Assembly: GCF_900185015.1 (NCBI RefSeq) | Contig: NZ_FXYD01000002.1 | Span: forward strand, 310,001 to 374,000 | Direction of reading: 5' to 3' | Length of the DNA stretch: 64,000 nucleotides | Origin: Octadecabacter ascidiaceicola | GTDB taxonomy: Bacteria; Pseudomonadota; Alphaproteobacteria; Rhodobacterales; Rhodobacteraceae | Shown here: piece after piece, positions 42,968-51,525 of the stretch | How positions within the stretch are numbered: position 1 is the first letter of the stretch | Layout of the letters: each line of letters starts with the position of its first letter | Position numbers and translations under genes: made by a program | The notes under the pieces: model-generated | Seen by the model: the letters and a program-made list of their open reading frames with translations, nothing else | Databases searched by the model: none | Told to the model about the DNA's origin: nothing

Positions 42968-44674
42968 ATGGCGTTTTTTAAGAAGCTCAAAGACCGTTTG
43001 TTCAAATCATCCTCAAAAATCGAGGAAGGGTTGGATGCGATCATCGAAGATGGTGGCGTTGAAGAAGAAATTGAGGCGGTTGAACCGGAAACGACAGGTG
43101 CTGATGAAGCGCAAGCCACCCTTGCTGCGCAAGAAGAAGCGCGCGTTGAAGCTGAACGGGTTGTTGAGGCAGAGCGCGAACAAGAAGCGGCACGTTTGGC
43201 TGAAGAAGAGCGTGCAGCGGCCTTGAAGGCCGAGGAATTGGCGAAAGCAGAACGCGAAGCTGAGGACGCGCGACAAGAACAAGCACGCAAAGAGGCAGAG
43301 ATCGCCCAACGTGAAGCAGAAGCGCGTGCGCAGGTTGAACAAGCCGAAAATGAACGGCGAGCCGCAGAAGAAGCGGCGCGTCTTGCGGAAGAAAAGGCAC
43401 AAGCGGAAGCCGAGGCCAAAGCATTGGCCGAAGCGAAAGCCGCGGCAGACGCCGCAGAGGTTGCACGACTGGAGGTCGAAAGGGCTGAACGGGAAAAAGC
43501 GGCGCAAGCTGCTGAATTGGAACGGCAAGCTGCCGAGGCACAGCGCAAAGAAAAAGCGCGTATCGCTGAGGCTGAACGTTTGGAACAAGAGGCGCGCCAG
43601 GCGGAAGAAAAACGTTTGGCCGAGGAAGCACGCCGCCAAGAAGAAGCCCAACGTCAGAAAGAAGCGCTAGAAGCGGAATTGGCGCGCCAAGCGCAAGCCG
43701 AGGAAGACGCACAGCGCGCACAGGCCGAGCGTGAGGCTGAAGAACAACGCCTTGAGACCGAGAAGGCCGCGCAAGAAGAAGCTGCAAAGCCGGGTTTACT
43801 TGGGCGGTTGCTTGGGCGCAGTGAGAAGAAAACCGTTGTGCGCCGTGAGCTGGACGACGATATGCTTGAACGTCTGGAAGAGCTGTTGATCAGCGCGGAT
43901 ATGGGCGTGGATACGGCCCTGCGCGTGACATCAAATATGGCGGAAGGGCGATTTGGAAAGCGCCTTTCTACACAAGAAATCAAAGAGTTGCTTGCTGGTG
44001 AAATCACCCGCATTATGGAACCCGTAGCTAAACCTATGCCACTTTACCCCACCAAACCGCAGGTCGTTTTGGTTGTCGGGGTGAACGGGTCCGGCAAGAC
44101 GACGACGATCGGTAAGCTCGCCAGTCAGTTTCAGGCAGCCGGCAAAAAGGTTGTGATTGCAGCTGGCGACACCTTCCGCGCGGCAGCCGTTGAACAGTTG
44201 CAAGTCTGGGGTGACCGCGCTGGCGTGCCGGTCCTGACGGCTCCGGAAGGGTCTGATCCTGCGTCACTGGCGTTTGAGGCCATGGAACAGGCTGCACGTG
44301 ATGGGGCGGACTTGTTGATGATCGACACGGCTGGTCGTTTGCAAAACCGTTCTGACCTGATGGAAGAGCTGCAAAAAATCGTGCGTGTCATTCGCAAGAA
44401 AGACCCTGACGCGCCACACAACACATTGTTGGTTCTGGATGCGACGACCGGGCAAAACGCGCTGTCGCAAGTGAAGACATTCCAAGAATTGGCTGACGTC
44501 AGCGGTTTGGTCATGACCAAGCTGGATGGCACGGCAAAGGGCGGCGTTTTGGTCGCCTTGGCTGATAAATTTGGCCTTCCGATTCATGCCATAGGGGTGG
44601 GGGAACAGATCGATGATCTGGCACCGTTCGACCCAGAAGAATTTGCCGCTGCTTTAACAGGACTTGAGTTATGA
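42968..44674 (+). CDS. ftsY: Signal recognition particle receptor FtsY
   Basis: A 568-residue SRP GTPase that docks ribosomes to the membrane. The N-terminal part (about 40-275) is an unusually long Ala/Glu/Arg-rich coiled coil with many EEAR/AEAE repeats. The NG domain begins near 280 with the helix LLGRLLGRSEKK, G1 GVNGSGKTTTIGKL near 376, DTAGRLQNRSDLMEEL near 454 and TKLDGTAKGG near 515. Start ATG 42968 gives MAFFKKLKDRLFKSSSK, the usual amphipathic start. It overlaps the next gene by ATGA. Confidence 0.95.
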   Translation: MAFFKKLKDRLFKSSSKIEEGLDAIIEDGGVEEEIEAVEPETTGADEAQATLAAQEEARVEAERVVEAEREQEAARLAEEERAAALKAEELAKAEREAEDARQEQARKEAEIAQREAEARAQVEQAENERRAAEEAARLAEEKAQAEAEAKALAEAKAAADAAEVARLEVERAEREKAAQAAELERQAAEAQRKEKARIAEAERLEQEARQAEEKRLAEEARRQEEAQRQKEALEAELARQAQAEEDAQRAQAEREAEEQRLETEKAAQEEAAKPGLLGRLLGRSEKKTVVRRELDDDMLERLEELLISADMGVDTALRVTSNMAEGRFGKRLSTQEIKELLAGEITRIMEPVAKPMPLYPTKPQVVLVVGVNGSGKTTTIGKLASQFQAAGKKVVIAAGDTFRAAAVEQLQVWGDRAGVPVLTAPEGSDPASLAFEAMEQAARDGADLLMIDTAGRLQNRSDLMEELQKIVRVIRKKDPDAPHNTLLVLDATTGQNALSQVKTFQELADVSGLVMTKLDGTAKGGVLVALADKFGLPIHAIGVGEQIDDLAPFDPEEFAAALTGLEL

Positions 44675-45603
44675 GATGTTATGTATTCGCCGCGCTGATG
44701 GTTTGCGCTGGCCAAGTTTCGGCACAAGAACGTATGGAATTGTCGACTTGCCAATATGGCTGGGCTGCCGTGGTCCGTTTGATTGCTTCGGATGCTCAAC
44801 TTCAGCAGATTTCTGTCACCGATGACGGTTGGTGCCAAATCGATGACCTGAAACTTTTGGCGGAACCACAAACCAACTTCAAAGTGGAAACGCTTCGCTG
44901 GCGCGCGTCCGATATGGAGCGGTTCGTAGAGCAAGGTTTGCCGCCGCGCTCGCTTGAAATTGTCGGTGTTGGCGTTTCTATCGCGGGCGCGACGGGTGAT
45001 CGGAATTTGGACTACCTTATGGGGCTTCAGGCCGCGGTACCTGAAACGGGTTTCGGGGTTTTTGTACGGTGGGACGGCGTCCAAAATGCAGTTTTTGTTG
45101 ATGAGGCCTACGTTGATTTCTCTGCCGAAAACCGGATTGAAGCGACGGCACGTGTTGATGGCGTTGACCTTTCTGATCAGACTGCGATGCAAACAAGTAT
45201 CGGAAGTATGGGGCTGAAAGATCTTGTTGTAACGACGCAGTTTTCTGGCTGGTTTGAAACATATCTGGCTTTGCCCGTGGGGTACGGTTTGCTACGTGAG
45301 GATGGTCCAGAACCAGAAATTCAAGTGCAAGAATTACAGTCTCAAGTCATTGAAATAATTTACAATTTACCAGAAGAGATTGTCCCTGGAACGAGCAAAG
45401 AAGCGCTTGGTTCATTCGTTCAGAGTTTGCCTACACCCCGTGGAGCAGCACGCCTGCAACTTAGCGCCAATCCACCACTCGGAGCGTCCCGTATGACACC
45501 CTTTGCGCTAATGGCGGATACGCCTGCACTGGATGAGATCGTTGAACTTGGACTGGACGGCGTCGATCTTTTGTTCACGTGGAACCCGAAGGGAGGCAAC
45601 TAA
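44671..45603 (+). CDS. Secreted protein of unknown function, paralog 1
   Basis: A 310-residue protein with a signal peptide ending near SAQERM, with Cys in STCQYGW and in DGWCQIDDL. It is clearly related to the next gene: both have W-C about 30-40 residues after the first Cys, LRWRASDMERFVEQGLPPRSLEI against LEWRAEGVTRWTRDGIPPLALEV, and a parallel YNLPEEIVPGTSKEAL segment. It overlaps ftsY by ATGA, so it is probably translated with it. No known domain; probably periplasmic or membrane-associated. Confidence 0.72.
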   Translation: MRCYVFAALMVCAGQVSAQERMELSTCQYGWAAVVRLIASDAQLQQISVTDDGWCQIDDLKLLAEPQTNFKVETLRWRASDMERFVEQGLPPRSLEIVGVGVSIAGATGDRNLDYLMGLQAAVPETGFGVFVRWDGVQNAVFVDEAYVDFSAENRIEATARVDGVDLSDQTAMQTSIGSMGLKDLVVTTQFSGWFETYLALPVGYGLLREDGPEPEIQVQELQSQVIEIIYNLPEEIVPGTSKEALGSFVQSLPTPRGAARLQLSANPPLGASRMTPFALMADTPALDEIVELGLDGVDLLFTWNPKGGN

Positions 45604-45605
45604 TA

Positions 45606-46520
45606 ATGAAGTATTTCATTCCAACGGCACTTGTCGCGATGATGGCAATGCCAGCTGATGCGTTTGAACGGATGATGCGCAGCGATTGTCAGGTCGGTTT
45701 CGAAAAGCTCGCAGAACTCATGCAGCCCGATGATACGAGCACAGCCGCGATGTCGAACGGTATTCGCGTTACGCCGCAAGGCTGGTGCGAAATGCGCGGC
45801 GGTACGGCGGGATTGGAAGACGCTGAGTTTGGCACCTTGGAATGGCGTGCTGAGGGTGTAACGCGTTGGACGCGTGATGGGATTCCACCGCTCGCGTTGG
45901 AAGTCCGAATAACTGGGTTGGACCCCGATGAGATGCAGGGTGGAATGAACACTGGCCGTCCGAACGTAGATGTTGAGGTGCTGTTGCGCCAATTGCCAGA
46001 TGCCGGAATGATCGTGATCGAACGCGCCGTTATGGAAAATAACGCAGGCGATAGCATGACGGTGTCAGGCGTATTTGAACGCGTGTTTTTGTCTTCACCT
46101 TCGATGATGCAAGTCTCGATGGGTTCAGCCGCGTTTAAGGCCGGGTTGATTTCCCTGACGCTGGAAGGAACCCATGAAAACCCGTTCGGGTTCGGGGTCG
46201 ATGTTGAAATGCGGGGCGTGCCGCAAGCGCAACGCGATGCAGCCTTTGATCTTATCTCTAAGCTGCCAGATGGCGTGGTTGATGATGCGTCTCGCGCGGA
46301 ACTTACCGCCTTTGCAGGTGACTTGCCCAAACCTGTTGGCACGCTTGAAGTGTCTGTATCCTCAGCGCAGGGTCTTGGGCTGATGCAGGTGGGTATGTGG
46401 ATGTACAACAGCCTCGAAGCCGTCATTTCCGACGACGTTGATGGTAGTGAGCTGGAAATTCTTCTGCACGGCATTTCGGTTGAGGCTGACTGGGCGCCCG
46501 ACGCACAAGTCGCGGACTAA
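45606..46520 (+). CDS. Secreted protein of unknown function, paralog 2
   Basis: A 304-residue paralog of the preceding gene, with signal peptide MKYFIPTALVAMMAMPADA. The shared architecture includes SDCQVGFEKL and GWCEMRGG near the N-terminus, LEWRAEGVTRWTRDGIPPLALEV near 78, MMQVSMGSAAFKAGLISLTLEG near 166 and LISKLPDGVVDDASRAELTAF near 218. Start ATG 45606 lies two bases after the previous stop. It is followed by yciB. The pair looks like a tandem duplication whose role is not assigned. Confidence 0.72.
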   Translation: MKYFIPTALVAMMAMPADAFERMMRSDCQVGFEKLAELMQPDDTSTAAMSNGIRVTPQGWCEMRGGTAGLEDAEFGTLEWRAEGVTRWTRDGIPPLALEVRITGLDPDEMQGGMNTGRPNVDVEVLLRQLPDAGMIVIERAVMENNAGDSMTVSGVFERVFLSSPSMMQVSMGSAAFKAGLISLTLEGTHENPFGFGVDVEMRGVPQAQRDAAFDLISKLPDGVVDDASRAELTAFAGDLPKPVGTLEVSVSSAQGLGLMQVGMWMYNSLEAVISDDVDGSELEILLHGISVEADWAPDAQVAD

Positions 46521-46651
46521 CTGAACGAGGCGCGCGCCCCTCAGTCTATGGATCGTTTCACCAAGAACCGTCTACCTGCGTCGCTTGATTTTGATCGCAT
46601 TTATCGCTTTTGGGGGCTGTAATCGTGCGTGTTGGCGGTTAGGTGAGCGGG

Positions 46652-47275
46652 ATGAGCGAAAAATCAGTGAACCCCGCCTTGAAGCAGGTCCTCGAATTGG
46701 GGCCGACAATCGTCTTCTTCGTGATCTATTTGCGGATCAAAGAAGAAGTCTACACCTTTGGCGGCACGGAGTATTCCGGCTTTATCGTCGCAACGATTGT
46801 TTTTGTACCTATCCTTTTGGCGTCAATGGCGGTGCTTTGGTACCTGACTGGAAAACTCAGCCGAATTCAGGTGTTTACCGCATTCATGGTTATTTTCTTT
46901 GGGGCCTTAACCGCGTGGTTCAACGATGAGCGGTTCTTCAAAATGAAGACGTCTATTGTGAACGGCATGTTCGCAGTGATCCTTGGTGCGGGCCTTTTGC
47001 GCGGCAAAAGCCTGCTTCAATATGTGATGGGCGACATGATCCCGATGGAACAAGAGGGCTGGATGATCCTCACAAAACGCTTGGCGCTAGGGTTTGCTGT
47101 TTTGGCAATCGCGAACGAATTCGTTTGGCGCACCATGTCTACGGATGCTTGGGTGAAAATCGAAACCTTCGCGTTTCCAGCGGCTTTGTTCCTGTTCTTA
47201 TGGGCGCAGATCGTCATGTTGCAGAAATATGTGATTGAACCGGATGAAGACGCAAGCGACGTTGAAAACAGCTAG
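46652..47275 (+). CDS. yciB: Inner membrane septation protein YciB/IspZ
   Basis: A 207-residue polytopic protein with about five to six helices. The family motif ALTAWFNDERFFKMKTSIVNGMFAVIL is near residue 87, and WMILTKRLALGFAVLAIANEFVWR near 137. YciB proteins influence septation and envelope synthesis. Start ATG 46652 is preferred; GTG 46643 (three codons earlier) is a possible alternative because AGGTGAG lies close to both. Overlaps the convergent PilZ gene by four bases. Confidence 0.93.
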   Translation: MSEKSVNPALKQVLELGPTIVFFVIYLRIKEEVYTFGGTEYSGFIVATIVFVPILLASMAVLWYLTGKLSRIQVFTAFMVIFFGALTAWFNDERFFKMKTSIVNGMFAVILGAGLLRGKSLLQYVMGDMIPMEQEGWMILTKRLALGFAVLAIANEFVWRTMSTDAWVKIETFAFPAALFLFLWAQIVMLQKYVIEPDEDASDVENS

Positions 47276-47556
47276 GCTGACACCCTTTGTAGGTCACGAA
47301 TGAGGTGAAGCCCATGGGTGGTTAACTCGTTTTCAAATTTCAGACCCGTTAGTTTTTCCATTGACCACATCACGAATGCACGGGTTTGCCCGAATGTGTA
47401 ATCCAAAACGATCGTGTCGCCTTTTTTGAACTGATGATCGGTCATGATGCAGCCGCCGTTTAAGCTAATATTGCAAATCGTGGCCCCAAACATTTCCGGC
47501 CCTTGGCGTATGACAATGGGGTAATTGGCGGGATAACGCTTTTGACGGGCGGACAT
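47272..47556 (-). CDS. PilZ domain protein
   Basis: A 94-residue stand-alone PilZ-like domain. The DxSxxG-type motif NISLNGGCIM is near residue 29. The N-terminal arginines occur as RQKR (spacing shorter than the consensus RxxxR), so c-di-GMP binding is uncertain. Convergent with yciB. Likely signalling function, not proven. Confidence 0.75.
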   Translation of the reverse strand: MSARQKRYPANYPIVIRQGPEMFGATICNISLNGGCIMTDHQFKKGDTIVLDYTFGQTRAFVMWSMEKLTGLKFENELTTHGLHLIRDLQRVSA

Positions 47557-47607
47557 GACAACTCCTTACTCACCAAGCCACTGTCGCGGGCAAGTATGAA
47601 GAAGTCG

Positions 47608-48303
47608 TTAGCCGCGCTTGAAAAGCGCGTCCTGGGCGGCCTTGTTTCCTTTAAAATCACCACGTTTTTCCGCAGCTACAGCGCGGCCCGCTATGACCGC
47701 TGGGCGGGCGGAAACTGTTTCAAGCCAACGGGCCATGTTTGGCTTGTCGTCCAGCGTTTGCTGTTGTCCTTCCCACAAAGATGCCCAACCCCAGATCGAC
47801 ATATCTGCGATGGAATAGAAATCACCCGCGACGAATTCATGATTGGTCAGCTGGCGGTCCAATACACCATAAAGACGTGCCGTTTCAGCACGGTAGCGGT
47901 CCCTGGCGTAGGGAAGGTCGTTTGGCGGATCCATGTTTGGCGCGTATTTCAGGAAGTGGTGCGCTTGGCCTGCCATTGGCCCCAAACCACCCATTTGCCA
48001 CATCAACCATTGATCAACGGCAATGCGGTCCCGTTCGGTCGGGCCGCCAAACTTGCCGGTTTTGCGGGCGAGATATTGCAGGATCGCGCCGCTTTCGAAA
48101 ATCGCAATTGCAGCACCATCTGGCCCGTCAGGATCAATGATCGCAGGCATCCGGTTATTGGGCGCAATTTTAAGGAACTCTGGCTTAAATTGGTCACCCG
48201 CTCCGATGTCGATCAGGTTCACGCGGTAATCCAAACCCATTTCTTCCAGGCAGATGGTGGCTTTCCAGCCGTTCGGCGTGGGCCAATAATATAGGTCAAT
48301 CAT
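47608..48303 (-). CDS. Glutathione S-transferase family protein
   Basis: A 231-residue protein, DLYYWPTPNGWKATICLEEMGL at the N-terminus and GGLGPMAGQAHHFLKYAPN in the C-terminal domain, matching the YfcG/YghU-like GST group (disulfide-bond reductases). The thioredoxin fold has Thr/Asn (TPNG) rather than Cys or Ser at the active-site position, as in YfcG. Start 48303 is chosen from the family start MIDLYYW; the longer frame would run through the metZ leader. Confidence 0.88.
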   Translation of the reverse strand: MIDLYYWPTPNGWKATICLEEMGLDYRVNLIDIGAGDQFKPEFLKIAPNNRMPAIIDPDGPDGAAIAIFESGAILQYLARKTGKFGGPTERDRIAVDQWLMWQMGGLGPMAGQAHHFLKYAPNMDPPNDLPYARDRYRAETARLYGVLDRQLTNHEFVAGDFYSIADMSIWGWASLWEGQQQTLDDKPNMARWLETVSARPAVIAGRAVAAEKRGDFKGNKAAQDALFKRG

Positions 48304-48392
48304 TGCGTGTGCTCCTTTGGCGTCACAATGACGAATGTTCAGCCAAGGGCAAGTTGGTTGACGCCAAACAAGCACAGGCGTATTCGACACCC

Positions 48393-48446
48393 AGTGGCGA
48401 TTTGTTACCGGATTGCGGGCCACTTTAAACATGCTGCTAAAAAGGG
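48393..48446 (+). ncRNA. SAM-II riboswitch
   Basis: The 54-base element has the SAM-II layout. P1 is AGTGGC (48393-48398) with GCCACT (48419-48424), the loop contains GATTTGTTACCGGATTGC, and the 3' pseudoknot strand ends TGCTAAAAAGGG (48435-48446). It senses S-adenosylmethionine and lies 62 bases before metZ, a usual alphaproteobacterial target. Confidence 0.88.
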
Positions 48447-48456
48447 AACGGGTTTG

Positions 48457-48482
48457 CCCCGATACCTTTGCCGGTGTCGGGG
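48457..48482 (+). terminator. Terminator-like hairpin between the SAM-II riboswitch and metZ
   Basis: CCCCGATACC (48457-48466) and GGTGTCGGGG (48473-48482) form a ten-base-pair stem with one G-U pair around TTTGCC, followed by CTTTGT. It is a short way after the riboswitch, which suggests that SAM binding may control transcription termination. The T-run is weak. Confidence 0.55.
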
Positions 48483-48508
48483 CTTTGTCGTTCAAAAGGG
48501 GACACGAG

Positions 48509-49687
48509 ATGAAAAATTGGAAGAAACGCACCAAAGCGGTGCACGCAGGCACACGTCGCAGCCAGTATGGTGAGGTCAGCGAGGCCGTCTTTCTGACGCA
48601 GGGGTTTGTCTACCCGTCAGCGGAAGCTGCAGAAGCGCGGTTTGAAGCCTTGGGTGAGGATGAATTCATCTACGCCCGCTACGGCAACCCAACCGTGCGC
48701 ATGTTCGAAGACCGCATGGCGTCATTGCTGGGCTATGAAGACGCGTTTGCATGTACTTCCGGTATGGCGGCGGTGTCTGGTGCGCTTATGGCTATGTTGA
48801 AGGCGGGCGATCATGTTGTGTCCAGCCGCGCGTTGTTTGGGTCGTGTTTGTACGTTCTGGAAGACATCCTCGCGCGGTTTGGCGTTGAAATCACGCTTGT
48901 GGATGGAACGGACAACGCCGCATGGGATGCGGCAATCCGGCCAGATACGACACTGGTGTTTCTTGAAACAATATCTAATCCGACGCTTGAGGTCGTTGAC
49001 CTGCGCCATGTTTGTGACTCCGCCCATAAGGTCGGCGCACTGGTTCTGGTAGATGATGCGATGGCCACACCGATCTATTCCTACGCCGCTGAATGCGGGG
49101 CTGATCTGGCCATGGTCTCGACCACGAAACACGTGGACGGGCAGGGGCGGATGCTGGGCGGGTTGATCGCCGGCAACAAAGACTTGGTACGCGGGCCCAT
49201 TGAGACCTACATGAAACACACCGGCGGCGCGATGAATCCGTTTACGGCTTGGACGCACCTTAAGGCATTGGAAACGCTCGATTTGCGGGTTAATCAGCAA
49301 TCCAGCACAACGCTTGCGATTACTGAAGCGCTTGATGGCCACCCGAAACTCAACGCAGTGCGCTACCCGACCCATTCCGGCCACCCGCAACATGAACTCG
49401 CGCGCGCGCAGGCGGAGTCTGGTGGAACCGTATTGGCGCTTGAGGTCAAAGGCGGCAAAGACGCGTGCTTCAAGTTCCTTAACGCGCTGGAATTGTTCAC
49501 CATTTCAAACAATTTCGCGGACGCAAAATCCATCGTTACGCACCCTGCCACCACAACGCATCAGCGGCTGCCACAGGATCAGAAAGACCTGCTTGGAATT
49601 TCCGGCGGCTTGGTACGGCTTTCCGCCGGGCTTGAGGATGCAGGTGACTTGATTGACGATTTGCTGGCGGCGCTGGACGCAATCTAG
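48509..49687 (+). CDS. metZ: O-succinylhomoserine sulfhydrylase
   Basis: A 392-residue PLP enzyme making homocysteine from O-succinylhomoserine and sulfide. The PLP lysine is in MVSTTKHVDGQGRMLGG, and YARYGNPTVRMFEDRMASLLG and CTSGMAAVSGALMAML give the family signature. The start ATG 48509 has AAAAGGGGA eight bases before it. It is controlled by the SAM-II riboswitch upstream, so methionine supply feeds back on expression. Confidence 0.95.
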   Translation: MKNWKKRTKAVHAGTRRSQYGEVSEAVFLTQGFVYPSAEAAEARFEALGEDEFIYARYGNPTVRMFEDRMASLLGYEDAFACTSGMAAVSGALMAMLKAGDHVVSSRALFGSCLYVLEDILARFGVEITLVDGTDNAAWDAAIRPDTTLVFLETISNPTLEVVDLRHVCDSAHKVGALVLVDDAMATPIYSYAAECGADLAMVSTTKHVDGQGRMLGGLIAGNKDLVRGPIETYMKHTGGAMNPFTAWTHLKALETLDLRVNQQSSTTLAITEALDGHPKLNAVRYPTHSGHPQHELARAQAESGGTVLALEVKGGKDACFKFLNALELFTISNNFADAKSIVTHPATTTHQRLPQDQKDLLGISGGLVRLSAGLEDAGDLIDDLLAALDAI

Positions 49688-49851
49688 GGTCGATTTGTCG
49701 TTTACCGAGATGGACTCGCCTTTTGGGGGCTATAAGGTCATTGTTAAGGGCGCATTGTCGTCACTTTCACGCTTCGGGAGCACAATTGGTGGAAAACGAT
49801 CACGATCATCCCCATGTTGAGGTTCTCCGCGCGCTATCAGAGGGCGACGAC

Positions 49852-50955
49852 ATGAACATCCATACCAGTGAGCCAGAGCGCACATTGACCCATGAGGAAG
49901 CGGCTGAGGCATTGGCCTTGTTGCGCCATTGGGCAGGGCAGGTGAGCGAGGAAGAAGTCGTAGCGCTTGATCCATTGGTATCGCGTTTGGTCCCGGGCCG
50001 TGAGCTGAGCAACTATCCAGCTTTGGCACGCGCTTACCCAGAAGAGTTCGAGGTTGACGAGACCTATAAGGCGTCGATGCCTGACCTTCAGAACGGGCCA
50101 AGCAGCCTGATTAAGGGCGCAAAACGTGCAATCCAACACGTGGGGATTTCCAACTTCCGCCTTCCGATCCGGTTTCACCGCCGCGATGGGGCCGATCTGA
50201 CACTTGAGACCTCCGTGACGGGCACTGTCAGCCTTGAGGCGGAAAAGAAGGGCATCAACATGTCCCGCATCATGCGAACCTTTTACAAGCACGCCGAAAA
50301 GACCTTTAGTTTCGAAGTCATCGATGCCGCCCTTGATGCCTATAAGACCGATCTGGAAAGCTTTGACGCCCGCATCATGATGCGCACGTCCTTTCCGATG
50401 AAGGTAAACTCGCTGCGCTCTGGGCTGTCGGGGTATCAGTACTACGACATCGCGCTTGAGCTGATCGAGGCGGACAATGTGCGCAAAAAGATCGTGCATT
50501 TGGACTACGTCTATTCCAGCACATGCCCGTGTTCACTGGAACTGTCCGAACATGCACGCCAGTTCCGCGGGCAGCTCGCGACACCGCATTCACAGCGATC
50601 CGTTGCACGGGTGTCTGTGGAGATGGCGCAAGACGCGGATATTTTGTGGTTCGAAGACCTGATCGACATGTGCCGCGCGGCCGTGCCGACCGAGACCCAA
50701 GTGATGGTGAAACGCGAAGACGAGCAAGCCTTTGCAGAACTCAACGCCGCCAACCCAATCTTTGTTGAAGACGCTGCACGCCTTTTTGCCGAGACATTTC
50801 AAGCGGATGTGCGCATTGCGGATTACCGCGTGATCGCGTCCCACCAAGAAAGCCTGCACAGCCACGATGCAGTGTCTGTTTTGACCGAAGGCAGCACGTT
50901 TGACGCGGAATCACTGGACCCACGCTTGTTCGCGACATTGTTCCATGTCGGCTAA
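49852..50955 (+). CDS. folE2: GTP cyclohydrolase IB (FolE2)
   Basis: A 367-residue metal-dependent enzyme making 7,8-dihydroneopterin triphosphate for folate and queuosine pathways. The hallmark STCPCSLELSEHARQFRGQLATPHSQRS near residue 222 contains the metal Cys. NGPSSLIKGAKRAIQHVGISNFRLPI is near 80. Start ATG 49852 gives the family N-terminus; the frame is open further upstream, with a His-rich segment VENDHDHPHVEV that could belong to an extended form starting at a GTG, but this is less likely. Confidence 0.93.
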   Translation: MNIHTSEPERTLTHEEAAEALALLRHWAGQVSEEEVVALDPLVSRLVPGRELSNYPALARAYPEEFEVDETYKASMPDLQNGPSSLIKGAKRAIQHVGISNFRLPIRFHRRDGADLTLETSVTGTVSLEAEKKGINMSRIMRTFYKHAEKTFSFEVIDAALDAYKTDLESFDARIMMRTSFPMKVNSLRSGLSGYQYYDIALELIEADNVRKKIVHLDYVYSSTCPCSLELSEHARQFRGQLATPHSQRSVARVSVEMAQDADILWFEDLIDMCRAAVPTETQVMVKREDEQAFAELNAANPIFVEDAARLFAETFQADVRIADYRVIASHQESLHSHDAVSVLTEGSTFDAESLDPRLFATLFHVG

Positions 50956-51027
50956 TGCATCTCTGGACGCCAACACACCCTCTGGTATGAGTGTCTGGAA
51001 ATCCATCTGCTAAGAACGGAATACCCC

Positions 51028-51471
51028 ATGTCAGACGCTAAACGCATCGTTCTCTCAAGTGACCACGCTGATATCGAACTTCGTCAGACCATCGCAAAGC
51101 ACGTTGCAGCCAAAGGCTGGGACGTGGTCGATATTGGCCCGATGACCTCGGAAAGTACGCATTACCCAATTCACGGCGAGGCGGCTGCACAAAAGGTTGC
51201 ATCAGGCGATTGTCAGCTTGGGATTATTCTGTGCGGTACAGGGCAGGGCATTATGATGGCCGCAAACAAGGTTAAGGGTATCCGTTGCGGCGTGTGCTCA
51301 GACACGTTTTCTGCTCGTATGATCCGCCAGCACAACGATGCCAATATGCTGTCCCTTGGTGCACGCGTAACGGGCGAGGGGCTTGCCCTTGATATCGTCG
51401 ATGCGTTCTTGGACGCGGAATTTGAAGGCGGACGCCACGCAACACGCGTTGCGATGATCGAGCCCAGCTAA
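51028..51471 (+). CDS. rpiB: Ribose 5-phosphate isomerase B
   Basis: A 147-residue isomerase of the RpiB/LacAB family. It shows the N-terminal IVLSSDHADIELRQTIAKH, GIILCGTGQGIMMAANKV with the catalytic Cys near 72, and RQHNDANMLSLGAR near 110. It converts ribulose and ribose 5-phosphates in the pentose phosphate pathway. Single gene between folE2 and trkH. Confidence 0.95.
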   Translation: MSDAKRIVLSSDHADIELRQTIAKHVAAKGWDVVDIGPMTSESTHYPIHGEAAAQKVASGDCQLGIILCGTGQGIMMAANKVKGIRCGVCSDTFSARMIRQHNDANMLSLGARVTGEGLALDIVDAFLDAEFEGGRHATRVAMIEPS

Positions 51472-51525
51472 GCGCTAGGTGCGAGGTCGCTTGACACGGC
51501 GCTCCCCTCAAGCCAACCGTTACCC

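Noticed and set aside
42940-43787. Three long minus-strand frames (up to about 250 codons) opposite ftsY
   Set aside because: They lie opposite the repetitive Ala/Glu/Arg coding region, have biased low-complexity translations (Leu/Pro or Ala/Ser) and no ribosome sites.
46585-46929. A frame starting with a lipoprotein-like stretch (ILIAFIAFGGC) before yciB
   Set aside because: It continues out of frame through yciB, so no real protein; the short hydrophobic part is too small to support.
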